Numbered from the stretch's first letter, positions 1 to 6,919 are shown. The stretch: DNA of 7,359 nucleotides from Candidatus Rifleibacteriota bacterium (GCA_029560455.1 JAKQKW010000274.1:1-7359), one strand, 5' to 3'. Numbers and translations are program-made. The notes: a model not told the origin generated them from the sequence alone.

Positions 1-1175
1 CCATAGCCCATCTCTTTCATCAAGCCGGTGGGTGCATTGCGAAGATGATAAGGCACAGAGGGTTCCTGGCCGTTTCTGATTGCCTGTTTTACCATCTTTT
101 CGGCCTTATACAGGGCGTTGCTTTTGGGAGCAGCAGCCAGATAGACCGCCAGATGTGCGAGAAAAAGGTGGGCTTCAGGCGGGCCGACAAATTCGTAAGC
201 CTGAGTCGCCGACATTGCCAGGGTCAGCGCAAAAGGATCGGCCATACCCACGTCTTCGGAAGCAAACCTGATCATGCGCCGCAAAATGAATTTACAGTCT
301 TCACCACCCTCGATCATGCGATAGAGCCAATAAAGACTGGCATCAGGGTCTGAACCCCGCATAGACTTATGCAGAGCCGATATCAGATTGTAATGCTCTT
401 CACCACCCTTGTCATAGCGCAACATTTTGCTCTGAAATGTTTCAGCCACAAGATCTGGCCCTACAGCCGGGGCTTCCGGCTGCTGCTGCCTGGCGACCTC
501 ACAGCAGGTTTCGAGAACATTCAAAGCGATGCGGGCATCGCCGGCCGCCATCATCGCAATTCTTTCGAGGCTGGCTTCATCTACCAGCACCTTTGGCGCC
601 CTTTGCAGCTTTTCATCACAGTCCATGGCCCGCAACAGAATGGTCAAAAGAGCCGAAGCCGCAACCGGTTTGAGAACCAGCACCTGGCAGCGTGACAGCA
701 GCGCCGAAACCACCTCAAAACTCGGGTTTTCGGTCGTTGCGCCGACAAAGATCACCAGCCCCGATTCGATGTGAGGCAGAAGCGCATCCTGCTGCGCCTT
801 GTTGAAGCGGTGAATCTCGTCGACAAACAGCATGGTTTTACGACCAGACAGCCGTCTCGATTCGGCTGCTCGATCAAAAGCCGCCTTCAGGTCTTTAACT
901 CCGGAGGTGACCGCAGAAAGCTGTATAAATTCAGCTTCAGAATGGCGGGCCATAACTCTGGCCAGCGTTGTTTTGCCACAGCCGGGAGGGCCCCAGAGAA
1001 TTATCGATCCGCTTAAACCAGCCTGAAGTAGCATCCGCAGCGGCTTGCCCTGACCAAGAATATGTTCCTGGCCAAGAATATCTTCGATACTGTCTGGCCG
1101 CATGCGGTCAGCAAGAGGCTGGTATGGTGCAGCAACCTGAAGGTTACCGCTTGCGAATGAAAACAGATCAGTCAT
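1..1175 (-). CDS. rarA: Replication-associated recombination protein A (AAA+ ATPase), 3' end cut by window edge
   Basis: RarA/MgsA is a cytoplasmic AAA+ ATPase related to clamp loaders. It acts at stalled replication forks and DNA ends and, in characterised species, works with SSB and recombination proteins. The reading frame is open from the ATG to the left edge: 391 complete codons of a family usually near 440-450, so roughly the last 50 residues are missing. Visible motifs, in order: Walker A GPPGCGKT (residues 62-69), Walker B LFVDEIH (116-122), sensor-1 region GATTENPS (145-152), arginine-finger-type SR (161-162), and a sensor-2-like GDAR (212-215). The C-terminal half carries the RarA-typical stretches SEDVGMADP (307-314 region) and LYKAEKMV near 355-362. 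The ATG overlaps the end of the upstream exported-protein gene by 8 nt and has a GGGGA Shine-Dalgarno-like run 8 nt before it, so translation is probably coupled. No domain is missing or broken in the visible part. Identification is firm. Confidence 0.95.
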   Translation of the reverse strand, partial: MTDLFSFASGNLQVAAPYQPLADRMRPDSIEDILGQEHILGQGKPLRMLLQAGLSGSIILWGPPGCGKTTLARVMARHSEAEFIQLSAVTSGVKDLKAAFDRAAESRRLSGRKTMLFVDEIHRFNKAQQDALLPHIESGLVIFVGATTENPSFEVVSALLSRCQVLVLKPVAASALLTILLRAMDCDEKLQRAPKVLVDEASLERIAMMAAGDARIALNVLETCCEVARQQQPEAPAVGPDLVAETFQSKMLRYDKGGEEHYNLISALHKSMRGSDPDASLYWLYRMIEGGEDCKFILRRMIRFASEDVGMADPFALTLAMSATQAYEFVGPPEAHLFLAHLAVYLAAAPKSNALYKAEKMVKQAIRNGQEPSVPYHLRNAPTGLMKEMGY

Positions 1176-2016
1176 CAACTTTTTCCCCGGCCGGCTTTTC
1201 TTCGGAAACCTCAGTGTCGAAAGAACTTATCTGGTCAAGGTCTGCTTCGCTCTGTTTTGCGACAACCTCAATTATTTTCCAGGTTTTGCGCCGATAAGCA
1301 AGTTCAGTTTCGCGCGCCAGCTGGTGCAGACCCTTGCGCGTCATTTCCATTTTCGGGTAAATCATCAACTTCTGACTGGTTATAAATCCGGGATTCCTGA
1401 GAGGCAGACGTTCCTGAACCCAGACAAGAAAATCAGCATTGCTCAGCAGCGCTGTTGAGGTTGCAATGTCGAGGCCACCAGATTCTTTTTTAATGAAGTT
1501 CGGCACACTGTTATTCTTCTGATAGCACTCAGAGCATGGCTCTAAGCCTTTAAGTTCCTGGACTGAATCGACCCAGATACGCTCTGTGCCGCTGGCCCAG
1601 GCACATTCAAGAAATGGGTCATGATAAAGTGACCCGGCTTTTGTCACCCAGGCTATGGTTTCGGCATCTCTTTTTGTCTGACGCCTGACCGGAGTCTGAT
1701 CGAAGCCGACTACTTCCGGCAGCTCACCGGGCTTGCCTGAAGACACTACCGTCTTTTCACCCGAACCCGAAAAAACACCGGTGAGAATTCTCTGCGCCTT
1801 TGCCGGCGGCCTGTTTTTCTGACCCTTGACCGGAAAAATATAGCCCTCGGCACTGGTATCTATTTTCTTCAACTCTTTGCCCGAACTGGCAACCGCCGGG
1901 CTGTTGGTAAGCACCACAACTCCAGCCTTGTTTTCTACTTCGACAATCTGGGCCGAAGCCTTTATTTGAGCACCTGCAATACAGAGCAGAATACTGCAGA
2001 ACAGCTTGAATCTCAT
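1168..2016 (-). CDS. Exported protein of unknown function with a C-terminal His/Cys (possible zinc) module
   Basis: I do not recognise this 282-residue protein as a named gene. Residues 1-22 form a type I signal peptide: basic MRFK, a hydrophobic core, then an ASA site before Q23, so it is probably periplasmic. Cys residues in the hydrophobic core do not fit a lipobox. Residues 24-40 (IVEVENKAGVVVLTNSP) resemble the start of DUF4124 domains, a weak match. Residues 45-115 are rich in Ser, Gly, Lys and Pro and look like a linker. Residues 122-165 carry VTKAGSLYH, then C138, then LEPCSEC (C161, C164). This matches the small YH...C...PC..C module found at the end of some secreted nuclease-like proteins and may bind a metal. 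The C-terminus is charged, with many Glu and Lys. The start is the ATG with AAAGGA 6 nt upstream; a TTG 15 nt earlier would lie inside that ribosome site. It is probably cotranscribed with rarA, with no obvious functional link. Confidence 0.8.
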   Translation of the reverse strand: MRFKLFCSILLCIAGAQIKASAQIVEVENKAGVVVLTNSPAVASSGKELKKIDTSAEGYIFPVKGQKNRPPAKAQRILTGVFSGSGEKTVVSSGKPGELPEVVGFDQTPVRRQTKRDAETIAWVTKAGSLYHDPFLECAWASGTERIWVDSVQELKGLEPCSECYQKNNSVPNFIKKESGGLDIATSTALLSNADFLVWVQERLPLRNPGFITSQKLMIYPKMEMTRKGLHQLARETELAYRRKTWKIIEVVAKQSEADLDQISSFDTEVSEEKPAGEKVDD

Positions 2017-2022
2017 CTGGAT

Positions 2023-2028
2023 TCCTTT
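2023..2028 (-). promoter_or_regulatory. Ribosome binding site deciding the start of the exported protein
   Basis: AAAGGA on the minus strand lies 6 nt before the ATG at 2016. It excludes the in-frame TTG at 2031, which sits just upstream of this site and would add five residues before the basic start of the signal peptide. Confidence 0.7.
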
Positions 2029-2046
2029 CAAGAAAGTTGTGCAGCC

Positions 2047-2055
2047 ATTATATCA
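2047..2055 (-). promoter_or_regulatory. Extended -10 promoter for the exported protein and rarA
   Basis: The minus strand reads TGA-TATAAT: a perfect -10 hexamer with the TG of an extended -10 element. The -35 at about 2070-2075 (GTGCAG, 17-bp spacer) is poor, as is usual for extended -10 promoters. The predicted start is near 2040, leaving a leader of about 24 nt that includes the AAAGGA ribosome site. The match is seen in the sequence; activity is inferred. Confidence 0.65.
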
Positions 2056-2078
2056 CAGCCCCAACCATGCTGCACTTT

Positions 2079-2088
2079 CGCTGCAGCG
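2079..2088. repeat. 10-bp perfect palindrome between divergent promoters
   Basis: CGCTGCAGCG is its own reverse complement. It lies between the promoter of the exported protein/rarA unit and the candidate promoter of the ligase gene, where a dimeric regulator could sit. The symmetry does not extend past 10 bp and the core CTGCAG is common in this window, so a chance occurrence is quite possible. Confidence 0.25.
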
Positions 2089-2114
2089 CAATCAGAGCAA
2101 AAAATTTTGCAACC

Positions 2115-2143
2115 TCGACACAGCTGCAGTATTGCGCTAAACT
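2115..2143 (+). promoter_or_regulatory. Candidate promoter for the O-antigen ligase-like gene
   Basis: TCGACA at 2115-2120 (5 of 6 to TTGACA) and TAAACT at 2138-2143 (4 of 6 to TATAAT) are separated by exactly 17 bp. The expected transcription start would be near 2150, only a few bases before the ATG at 2153. This fits the absence of any Shine-Dalgarno there. The -10 is imperfect, so support is moderate at best. Confidence 0.35.
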
Positions 2144-2152
2144 TCAGACTCT

Positions 2153-3430
2153 ATGTCTATCACAACCGAACAGACCAGTAACACGCTGCTACAGCCGCAG
2201 TCGGTATCTAAAGCTCGAAAACTATACACGGCCGGCCTGTATCTTTATGCAGCTACCTGCCATTTTTCGATTTCGGCATCGCAAATCAGTCTGGGACTGG
2301 CGCTGATCGGCTTCATCATTGAACTATACCATGGCAGAATCCGAGTTACCGGAACCAGTGTCGACAAGCCCTTTGCATTTCTCTGTTTTGCCTGCTTCCT
2401 GTCTGTCTTCAGAGCGAACAATCCGTTACAGGCACTGACTGATTTAAAAACCTTTCTGCTGATTCTTTGCTTTTATCTTCCTTTCTGGTATAAGCCCGAA
2501 CAATCTCAGCAAAAGCGGCTGCTTACAACATTTATTGTTTCAACCGGGATCGCGGCAACCGTAGTTTTTTATAAACATATGTTTATTTTTGAGAGCGGCA
2601 CAAGAGCAAAAGGTTTCTTCTCAAGCCCCATGACTTTTGGCGAGTGCCAGGCAATGGCCCTGCTTGTCATTGTCAGTGCAATTGCCTTTGTCAAACAGAC
2701 CCGACATTATCTGCTGTTATCAGCAGCCGCTGTTTTCTCATGCTGCGCCATTGTTTTTTCAATGGTCAGAGGCGCGTGGCTCGCACTGATAACCGGCCTG
2801 ATCTATATCGTCGCCAAAAAACCGGCAAAAGTGGCTCCTGTCTGCGCAATCATGGCATTGGCAGTTTCTGGCCTTTTTATCGGAGATATAAACATCAGAG
2901 AGCGCCTTGATGGTCTCAACCCTGCGTCTACAATTTCGACCGGCAAAATAAGGATTGGTGAGGAGCAGCCAGGAGTTTCTCTCAGCGCGAATTATCAGCG
3001 TCTGCTGAACTGGCATCGGGGATTTGAAATGATCAAAGACAGATATGCATTCGGAATCGGTATGAATAATGTCTATGACTGGTATGAAAAACTGTGCACA
3101 GATTATGAAAAAGAAAAGAAATGGGTGTTTGGCCACATGCACAACAATTTTCTGCAGTTTCTAATCACAGCCGGGCCACTCGGATTGATAGCTTTTCTCT
3201 GGTTTTTCTACGAATTGTTTCTTTTTGTATTCTGTCAGACAAAACCACCGGAAAATACCATTTCCTGGCTTTGTGAATTTGGTGGCAGAAGCATTCTCAT
3301 CTGTTATTTTGTCACCGGCTTCTTTGAATACAGCTTTGGCGACCAGGAAGTAACAATGATGGCATTTTTTCTGACAGGAACATGTGCTGCAGGCCGAACT
3401 ACTTATAATCAGGCGCTGGGGCAGATTTAA
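2153..3430 (+). CDS. O-antigen ligase / polymerase family membrane protein (Wzy_C/WaaL-like)
   Basis: This 425-residue inner-membrane protein belongs to the O-antigen ligase/polymerase family (Wzy_C, WaaL-like). Such proteins join or polymerise undecaprenyl-diphosphate-linked glycans on the periplasmic side. Roughly ten to twelve hydrophobic segments are visible, with a large polar loop from about 245 to 330, the usual position of the catalytic loop. Diagnostic features are SMVRGAWLALI with conserved Arg206 at a membrane edge, and H330-N331 followed by nine residues and GPLG (341-344). The latter fits the published WaaL signature H[NSQ]X9GXX[GTY]. An aromatic RLLNWHRGFEMIKD stretch (283-296) and GIGMNN (301-306) are also typical. 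Whether it is a lipid A-core ligase, a Wzy polymerase or a protein O-glycosylation ligase cannot be told from sequence alone. The ATG has no Shine-Dalgarno and an in-frame TAA lies 15 nt upstream, so it is the earliest possible start. Its last 32 nt overlap the convergent membrane-protein gene. Confidence 0.88.
   Translation: MSITTEQTSNTLLQPQSVSKARKLYTAGLYLYAATCHFSISASQISLGLALIGFIIELYHGRIRVTGTSVDKPFAFLCFACFLSVFRANNPLQALTDLKTFLLILCFYLPFWYKPEQSQQKRLLTTFIVSTGIAATVVFYKHMFIFESGTRAKGFFSSPMTFGECQAMALLVIVSAIAFVKQTRHYLLLSAAAVFSCCAIVFSMVRGAWLALITGLIYIVAKKPAKVAPVCAIMALAVSGLFIGDINIRERLDGLNPASTISTGKIRIGEEQPGVSLSANYQRLLNWHRGFEMIKDRYAFGIGMNNVYDWYEKLCTDYEKEKKWVFGHMHNNFLQFLITAGPLGLIAFLWFFYELFLFVFCQTKPPENTISWLCEFGGRSILICYFVTGFFEYSFGDQEVTMMAFFLTGTCAAGRTTYNQALGQI
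3399..3430. other. Tail-to-tail overlap of two convergent genes
   Basis: The last 32 bp code on both strands: the C-terminus of the ligase-like protein on plus and the polar tail of the orphan membrane protein on minus. I found no strong hairpin followed by a T-run on either strand here, so transcripts from the two sides may read into each other. Confidence 0.8.
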
Positions 3431-3962
3431 CAACCGGAAAACTTATACCCGACGCCGAAATCGAAAAACTCATGACCAGAACCGCCATGTTCAAAAGTGT
3501 TGTGAAAGCAAGATTTGTTGCAAACAGCGGGAAAAAAGCCCCTAAAAATGGCAAAAAAACAGCAATAAACATAACAAATGCAATTACCGCATGCCATAAG
3601 CGGTTATTTTTAAGCCCAGTGATGAAATTCTCTGAATGGAAAACTGACCAGAACAGGCTCAGCAGGAAGGGCAGAACATAAGGCCATTTCCAGAGAGCAA
3701 ACCATGAAGTTGCAGAACCTGCATTCGCAAGAGCCCAAAGCATTGGCAAAAAGGCAATAAATTCATCCGGGATAAAAAACAATGATGCCAAACGTCTTCT
3801 TCGCCAGAAAATCAGCAATATTATCAGCAGAAGCTGCAGCAGAATTCCCGCAACAGTCTCTATAGTTGAAGTATGAAAAGACCAGAGCATGAAAGAAATA
3901 ACAAAAGCTGCATTCAAGACCTGAACAGCGATTGAAATTTTAGCCCCTTTAAAGACCAGCAT
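3399..3962 (-). CDS. Orphan multi-pass membrane protein coupled to a glycosyltransferase
   Basis: I do not recognise this 187-residue protein. It is strongly hydrophobic with about five or six likely membrane spans (near 11-28, 36-53, 64-80, 92-109, 122-141 and 146-168), a basic RRRR cluster at 54-57 that should face the cytoplasm, and a short polar tail rich in Ser, Pro and Ala. No catalytic motif stands out. The ATG lies inside the last codons of the upstream glycosyltransferase gene (14-nt overlap) and is preceded by a GGGGA run 4 nt away, so it is almost certainly translated in concert with it. Together with the facing ligase gene this suggests a role in surface-glycan assembly or transport, but that rests on position only. 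The DNA is visibly richer in A+T than rarA or the DUF885 gene, partly expected for a membrane protein. Its stop lies inside the 3' end of the opposite ligase gene. Confidence 0.75.
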   Translation of the reverse strand: MLVFKGAKISIAVQVLNAAFVISFMLWSFHTSTIETVAGILLQLLLIILLIFWRRRRLASLFFIPDEFIAFLPMLWALANAGSATSWFALWKWPYVLPFLLSLFWSVFHSENFITGLKNNRLWHAVIAFVMFIAVFLPFLGAFFPLFATNLAFTTLLNMAVLVMSFSISASGISFPVVKSAPAPDYK

Positions 3963-5145
3963 CGATTCCCCGCAGTTTCAAAGTCTTCATGTATATTTCA
4001 TTAATTTTTGCGCCAAGACCGTCTACAGAAAACTTTGCGCTCCATTGCCTGCGAAATTGCAGATCGAGCTTTTTCTCTGACCAACGGCAGTTTTCGAGTG
4101 CTTTTTTAAGTGACAAGGTAAATGCTTCGGTCTCAGGTGGCAGAATAGCGCCATATTCTCCGCCTTCAAGCAGTTCTGCAACCCCACCCACGTTAGTTGC
4201 GGCCACCGGGCAGCCAGAAGCGAGTGCCTCGATAATTACGACCGGCGTACCTTCATTTTTTGAGCTGAGGACCAGAAGATCCAGGTCGGCATAAACCTCT
4301 TCAATTTCACTTATCAGACCACAAAAATGCACCCGATCAGAAATTCCTGAAGCAGTAGCCTGTTGTCGCAGGCTGCTTTCAAGTTCGCCGCCACCGATTA
4401 TGGCAAGGTGAAGTTCCGGAATGGAGTCAGTCAGCTCTGCAACCGCCTGAAGAAGCAACTGATGATTTTTAACCGGTACCAGTCTGGCGACTATACCCAC
4501 AAGGAGATGATTTTCTGACAGGTTGAGTGATTTTCGCCAACCGGTGGACCGCCTTGGAGTCATCAGGTTTTTATTCAGATTCAACCCCAGTGATACGGTT
4601 TCAATCTTTTTGCTGCCGTTTAAACCAAGCCGTTGCGATAATTCACCTGCCAGAGACGGAGTCAGGGTTATCAGTCGGTCGGTCATGCCGGCCAGAAACC
4701 TTTCAACTCCGACGATCAGCTGTGAAACCGGCTGAGAGAAATAACCGCTGAAGATAAAGCCGTGATAAGTGTGAAAAATTGCCGGAACACCGCACAGAAC
4801 TGCCGCAAGTCTTCCGAGAATGCCAGCTTTGGTTGTATGAGTATGAACAATATGTGGCCGAAAAGACCTGATCTCGCGCATTATCTGCTGAAAAGCCGCA
4901 AAATCTGACAGTGGCATAACTGGCCGGTCAAGCCTGGCAACAATTGCCGGATCAACCCCACAAGCATGTGCAAGTTCAAGCATACTGCCTTCTGCAGACT
5001 CTGGAATCCCTACCAAAAGGCGGGTTTCGTAACCATATTTCTGCAGACAGGCTGTAAGATTGATAACATGCCGTGATGGCCCGCCATAATTCATGCGGCT
5101 GAGAACCCGCAGCACCCTGATTGAACTTGAATTTGAGTTTTTCAT
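3949..5145 (-). CDS. Glycosyltransferase family 4 (GT-B fold)
   Basis: This is a retaining GT4-type glycosyltransferase of 398 residues, normal length for the family. It should transfer a sugar from a nucleotide donor to a lipid-linked or saccharide acceptor at the cytoplasmic face of the membrane. The N-terminal domain shows the acceptor-side glycine loop GGPSRHV (21-27), HTHTTKAG (101-108) and TYHGF (126-130). The C-terminal donor domain shows VARLVPVKNH (219-228), GGGELE (251-256) and the EX7E motif, E298 to E306 in EGTPVVIIEALASG, which contacts the nucleotide sugar. The sugar and acceptor cannot be predicted. The ATG at 5145 is preferred because the family normally begins a few residues before the first beta strand (IRVLRVL). 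A TTG 54 nt upstream would add an untypical tail. No clear Shine-Dalgarno is seen; a TATAAA at 5158-5163 could be a -10 close to the start but lacks a well-spaced -35. The gene overlaps the next minus-strand gene by 14 nt. Confidence 0.92.
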   Translation of the reverse strand: MKNSNSSSIRVLRVLSRMNYGGPSRHVINLTACLQKYGYETRLLVGIPESAEGSMLELAHACGVDPAIVARLDRPVMPLSDFAAFQQIMREIRSFRPHIVHTHTTKAGILGRLAAVLCGVPAIFHTYHGFIFSGYFSQPVSQLIVGVERFLAGMTDRLITLTPSLAGELSQRLGLNGSKKIETVSLGLNLNKNLMTPRRSTGWRKSLNLSENHLLVGIVARLVPVKNHQLLLQAVAELTDSIPELHLAIIGGGELESSLRQQATASGISDRVHFCGLISEIEEVYADLDLLVLSSKNEGTPVVIIEALASGCPVAATNVGGVAELLEGGEYGAILPPETEAFTLSLKKALENCRWSEKKLDLQFRRQWSAKFSVDGLGAKINEIYMKTLKLRGIDAGL

Positions 5146-5205
5146 TGTTTTTGCGGCTTTATAGTGCCACAGCCACAGAGTATTTTTCAAGAAAATCAAT
5201 TGTTA

Positions 5206-5214
5206 TGCTATAAT
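5206..5214 (+). promoter_or_regulatory. Extended -10 promoter for the DUF885-HIT unit
   Basis: TGC-TATAAT gives a perfect -10 hexamer with an extended TG. A partial -35, TTCAAG at 5186-5191, lies 17 bp upstream. The predicted start is near 5221, with a leader of about 23 nt holding the GGAGG ribosome site. The design is the same as that of the promoter at 2047-2055. Confidence 0.65.
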
Positions 5215-5231
5215 GTCGAAAAAATGATTGT

Positions 5232-5236
5232 GGAGG
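5232..5236 (+). promoter_or_regulatory. Strong ribosome binding site deciding the DUF885 start
   Basis: GGAGG lies 7 nt before the ATG at 5244, an ideal spacing. The in-frame TTG at 5238 is only 1 nt from the site and cannot be the start. Confidence 0.8.
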
Positions 5237-5243
5237 CTTGTGC

Positions 5244-6917
5244 ATGCTTCATCAGGCTGTTTACAGACATCCCGGTTTCGCCGGAATTGCACAGCATTAT
5301 TACGCAGAACTGGTCAGTCGCAACCCCGTGCTTGCCACCTGGCTTGGCGAACACAGTTTCGACGGTCTTCTACCAGAAACCGGTGCCGAGGCGACTGAGC
5401 GCAACATCGCTTTTCTTCGCGAGCTTAAAACCGCTTTTTGCACCCTGCCAGAAAATGAGCTCAGTATTGACGAGCAGATCGACCGCCAGGCAATCATTCA
5501 CTTTGCCGAGCAACAGCTTTTTCTCGACGAAGACCTGCAGCGCTGGCGCACCGGCCGAGACCTGGCCATGAACATTGGCGACGCTCTCTTTCTTCTCTTT
5601 ATCAGAGACTTTGCACCGCTTTCTGAGCGTGTCAAATCTATGATCAGCAGATTAAAGGCAGTTCCGGCTTTTCTCATGAGCGGGCGCACCCTTTTTCAGA
5701 AAGTTTCACAGGAAAAGGGCGAGCTCTGCCTCGAGTCTGCTGCCAAGCTGCCTGCATTTCTTGCAACGATCGAGTCCAGTCTGAACCGACATGTAACCCA
5801 CGATCTGCTGCAGGAGTTTTCAAGAGCCGTCGCAAATGCGACCAAAGCAATCGATGATTACAGCCACTGGCTTAAACAGGCAATTATGCCAAAGGCTGAA
5901 AAAGAACAGACTCTTGGAATGGGCCCCTTTCAGGCACTGGTAAGCACCAGAAGAATCGGCATGACCCCGGCCGAAATCACCGATCTTGCCAGACAGCTTT
6001 TTCAGGAATCAACCCGGCAGCTTGAAGCTCTCAGCTGCGTCATTCTTGGCGAATCTACCGGAGAGGCCTCAAGTGCCCGCAAAGACGCACAGAAACGCAT
6101 CAACCGGCATGCCCCAAGCAGCTTCGACCAGGTTATTTCCGTTTATCGCGAGAATTTGAGCCGCACCCGTGCTTTTCTTGAATACAGCAACTTTGCTACC
6201 CTGCCTGCCGACGAAGAGCTTGAAATAATAGAAACACCTGCATATATGCGGCACATCATAACCTCTTCGGCCTACTTTGCGCCCGAAAGAAAATCGGCGG
6301 TTCAGCGCGGCTTTTATCTGATAACCCGCGACGAAAGTTCGCTGTCTGCACGTCATAATTATGCCGAGATAGCTAATTCCGTTATTCACAAGGCTTACCC
6401 CGGGCACCATCTGCATCTTGCAACCCAGAACCAGCACCCCGGAATTCTGCGCTCATTCACAGATTCTGCTGAAATGATCGAAGGCTGGGCAAGCTACTGC
6501 CAGGAAGCGGTGCGCGAAAAAGGCTTCGAAACCTCTTCTGAAAGCCTTTTCGTTCAGGCGCTGGACAAAGCCAGAGCAGCGGCTCTGCTTAAAACCGAGG
6601 TCAAACTGCAGACTCGGAGCTGGACAACACTTGATGCGGTGGACTTTCTTGTTAACCGGGCCCGCTTCGAGAAAGAAGCTGCCGAAAACGAGATCAGGCA
6701 AATCATGCAAAGACCTTCAATTTATTCCGCCCGGCTTACTGGTCACCATCAGCTGCTGCTGCTGAAAAATGAAATGCGCACTTCATTTTCGCATGATTTT
6801 ACTGACAGAAGCTTTCACGACCTGATATTATATCAGGGTGGAATTCCGGTGCATCTTGCCCGCCAATACTTTCCGCAGCTGATGAAACAACAGCTTAAAT
6901 CACTTAACCGAGTCTGA
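5244..6917 (+). CDS. DUF885-family protein with altered active-site motif (HK in place of HE)
   Basis: A 557-residue protein of the DUF885 family, large helical proteins thought to be zinc-dependent peptidases from their HE..PGHH signature. Length is normal. Family landmarks are the N-terminal LGEHSFDGLLPET region (33-45), the PGHH element (386-389), EGWASYCQE (413-421), equivalent to the usual EGWALY motif with a probable metal-ligand Glu, and the C-terminal LILYQGGIP stretch. The core motif reads HKAYPGHH (382-389): His382 and His388 are kept, but position 383, normally the catalytic Glu, is Lys (codon AAG at 6390-6392). It may therefore be inactive as a peptidase or act differently. Many family members are secreted; this one has no signal peptide or lipobox and should be cytoplasmic. 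It heads a two-gene unit with the HIT gene 2 nt downstream. Family assignment is secure; the function is unknown. Confidence 0.88.
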   Translation: MLHQAVYRHPGFAGIAQHYYAELVSRNPVLATWLGEHSFDGLLPETGAEATERNIAFLRELKTAFCTLPENELSIDEQIDRQAIIHFAEQQLFLDEDLQRWRTGRDLAMNIGDALFLLFIRDFAPLSERVKSMISRLKAVPAFLMSGRTLFQKVSQEKGELCLESAAKLPAFLATIESSLNRHVTHDLLQEFSRAVANATKAIDDYSHWLKQAIMPKAEKEQTLGMGPFQALVSTRRIGMTPAEITDLARQLFQESTRQLEALSCVILGESTGEASSARKDAQKRINRHAPSSFDQVISVYRENLSRTRAFLEYSNFATLPADEELEIIETPAYMRHIITSSAYFAPERKSAVQRGFYLITRDESSLSARHNYAEIANSVIHKAYPGHHLHLATQNQHPGILRSFTDSAEMIEGWASYCQEAVREKGFETSSESLFVQALDKARAAALLKTEVKLQTRSWTTLDAVDFLVNRARFEKEAAENEIRQIMQRPSIYSARLTGHHQLLLLKNEMRTSFSHDFTDRSFHDLILYQGGIPVHLARQYFPQLMKQQLKSLNRV

Positions 6918-6919
6918 GA

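Noticed and set aside
45..1297. Several plus-strand open frames of 60-110 codons across the rarA region
   Set aside because: They are antisense to rarA, which has complete AAA+ motifs on the minus strand; their translations show no family features.
2017..2152. Possible regulatory RNA or riboswitch in the divergent intergenic region
   Set aside because: The gap is only about 135 bp, both leaders are short, and no extended stem-loop structure was seen beyond the 10-bp palindrome.
2759..3142. Minus-strand open frame of 127 codons inside the ligase-like gene
   Set aside because: It lies opposite a well-supported membrane-protein gene, and its Cys- and His-rich, compositionally odd translation is typical of a shadow frame.
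3370..3400. Possible transcription terminator after the minus-strand membrane-protein gene
   Set aside because: The minus strand has an A-run and short palindromes (CTGCAG, ACATGT), but no stable stem followed by a T-run.
5164..5571. Plus-strand open frame of 135 codons overlapping the DUF885 start
   Set aside because: It crosses the promoter and ribosome site of the DUF885 gene in another frame, and its translation resembles no protein family.
6069..6437. Minus-strand open frame of 122 codons inside the DUF885 gene
   Set aside because: It is the antisense shadow of the conserved active-site region of DUF885.
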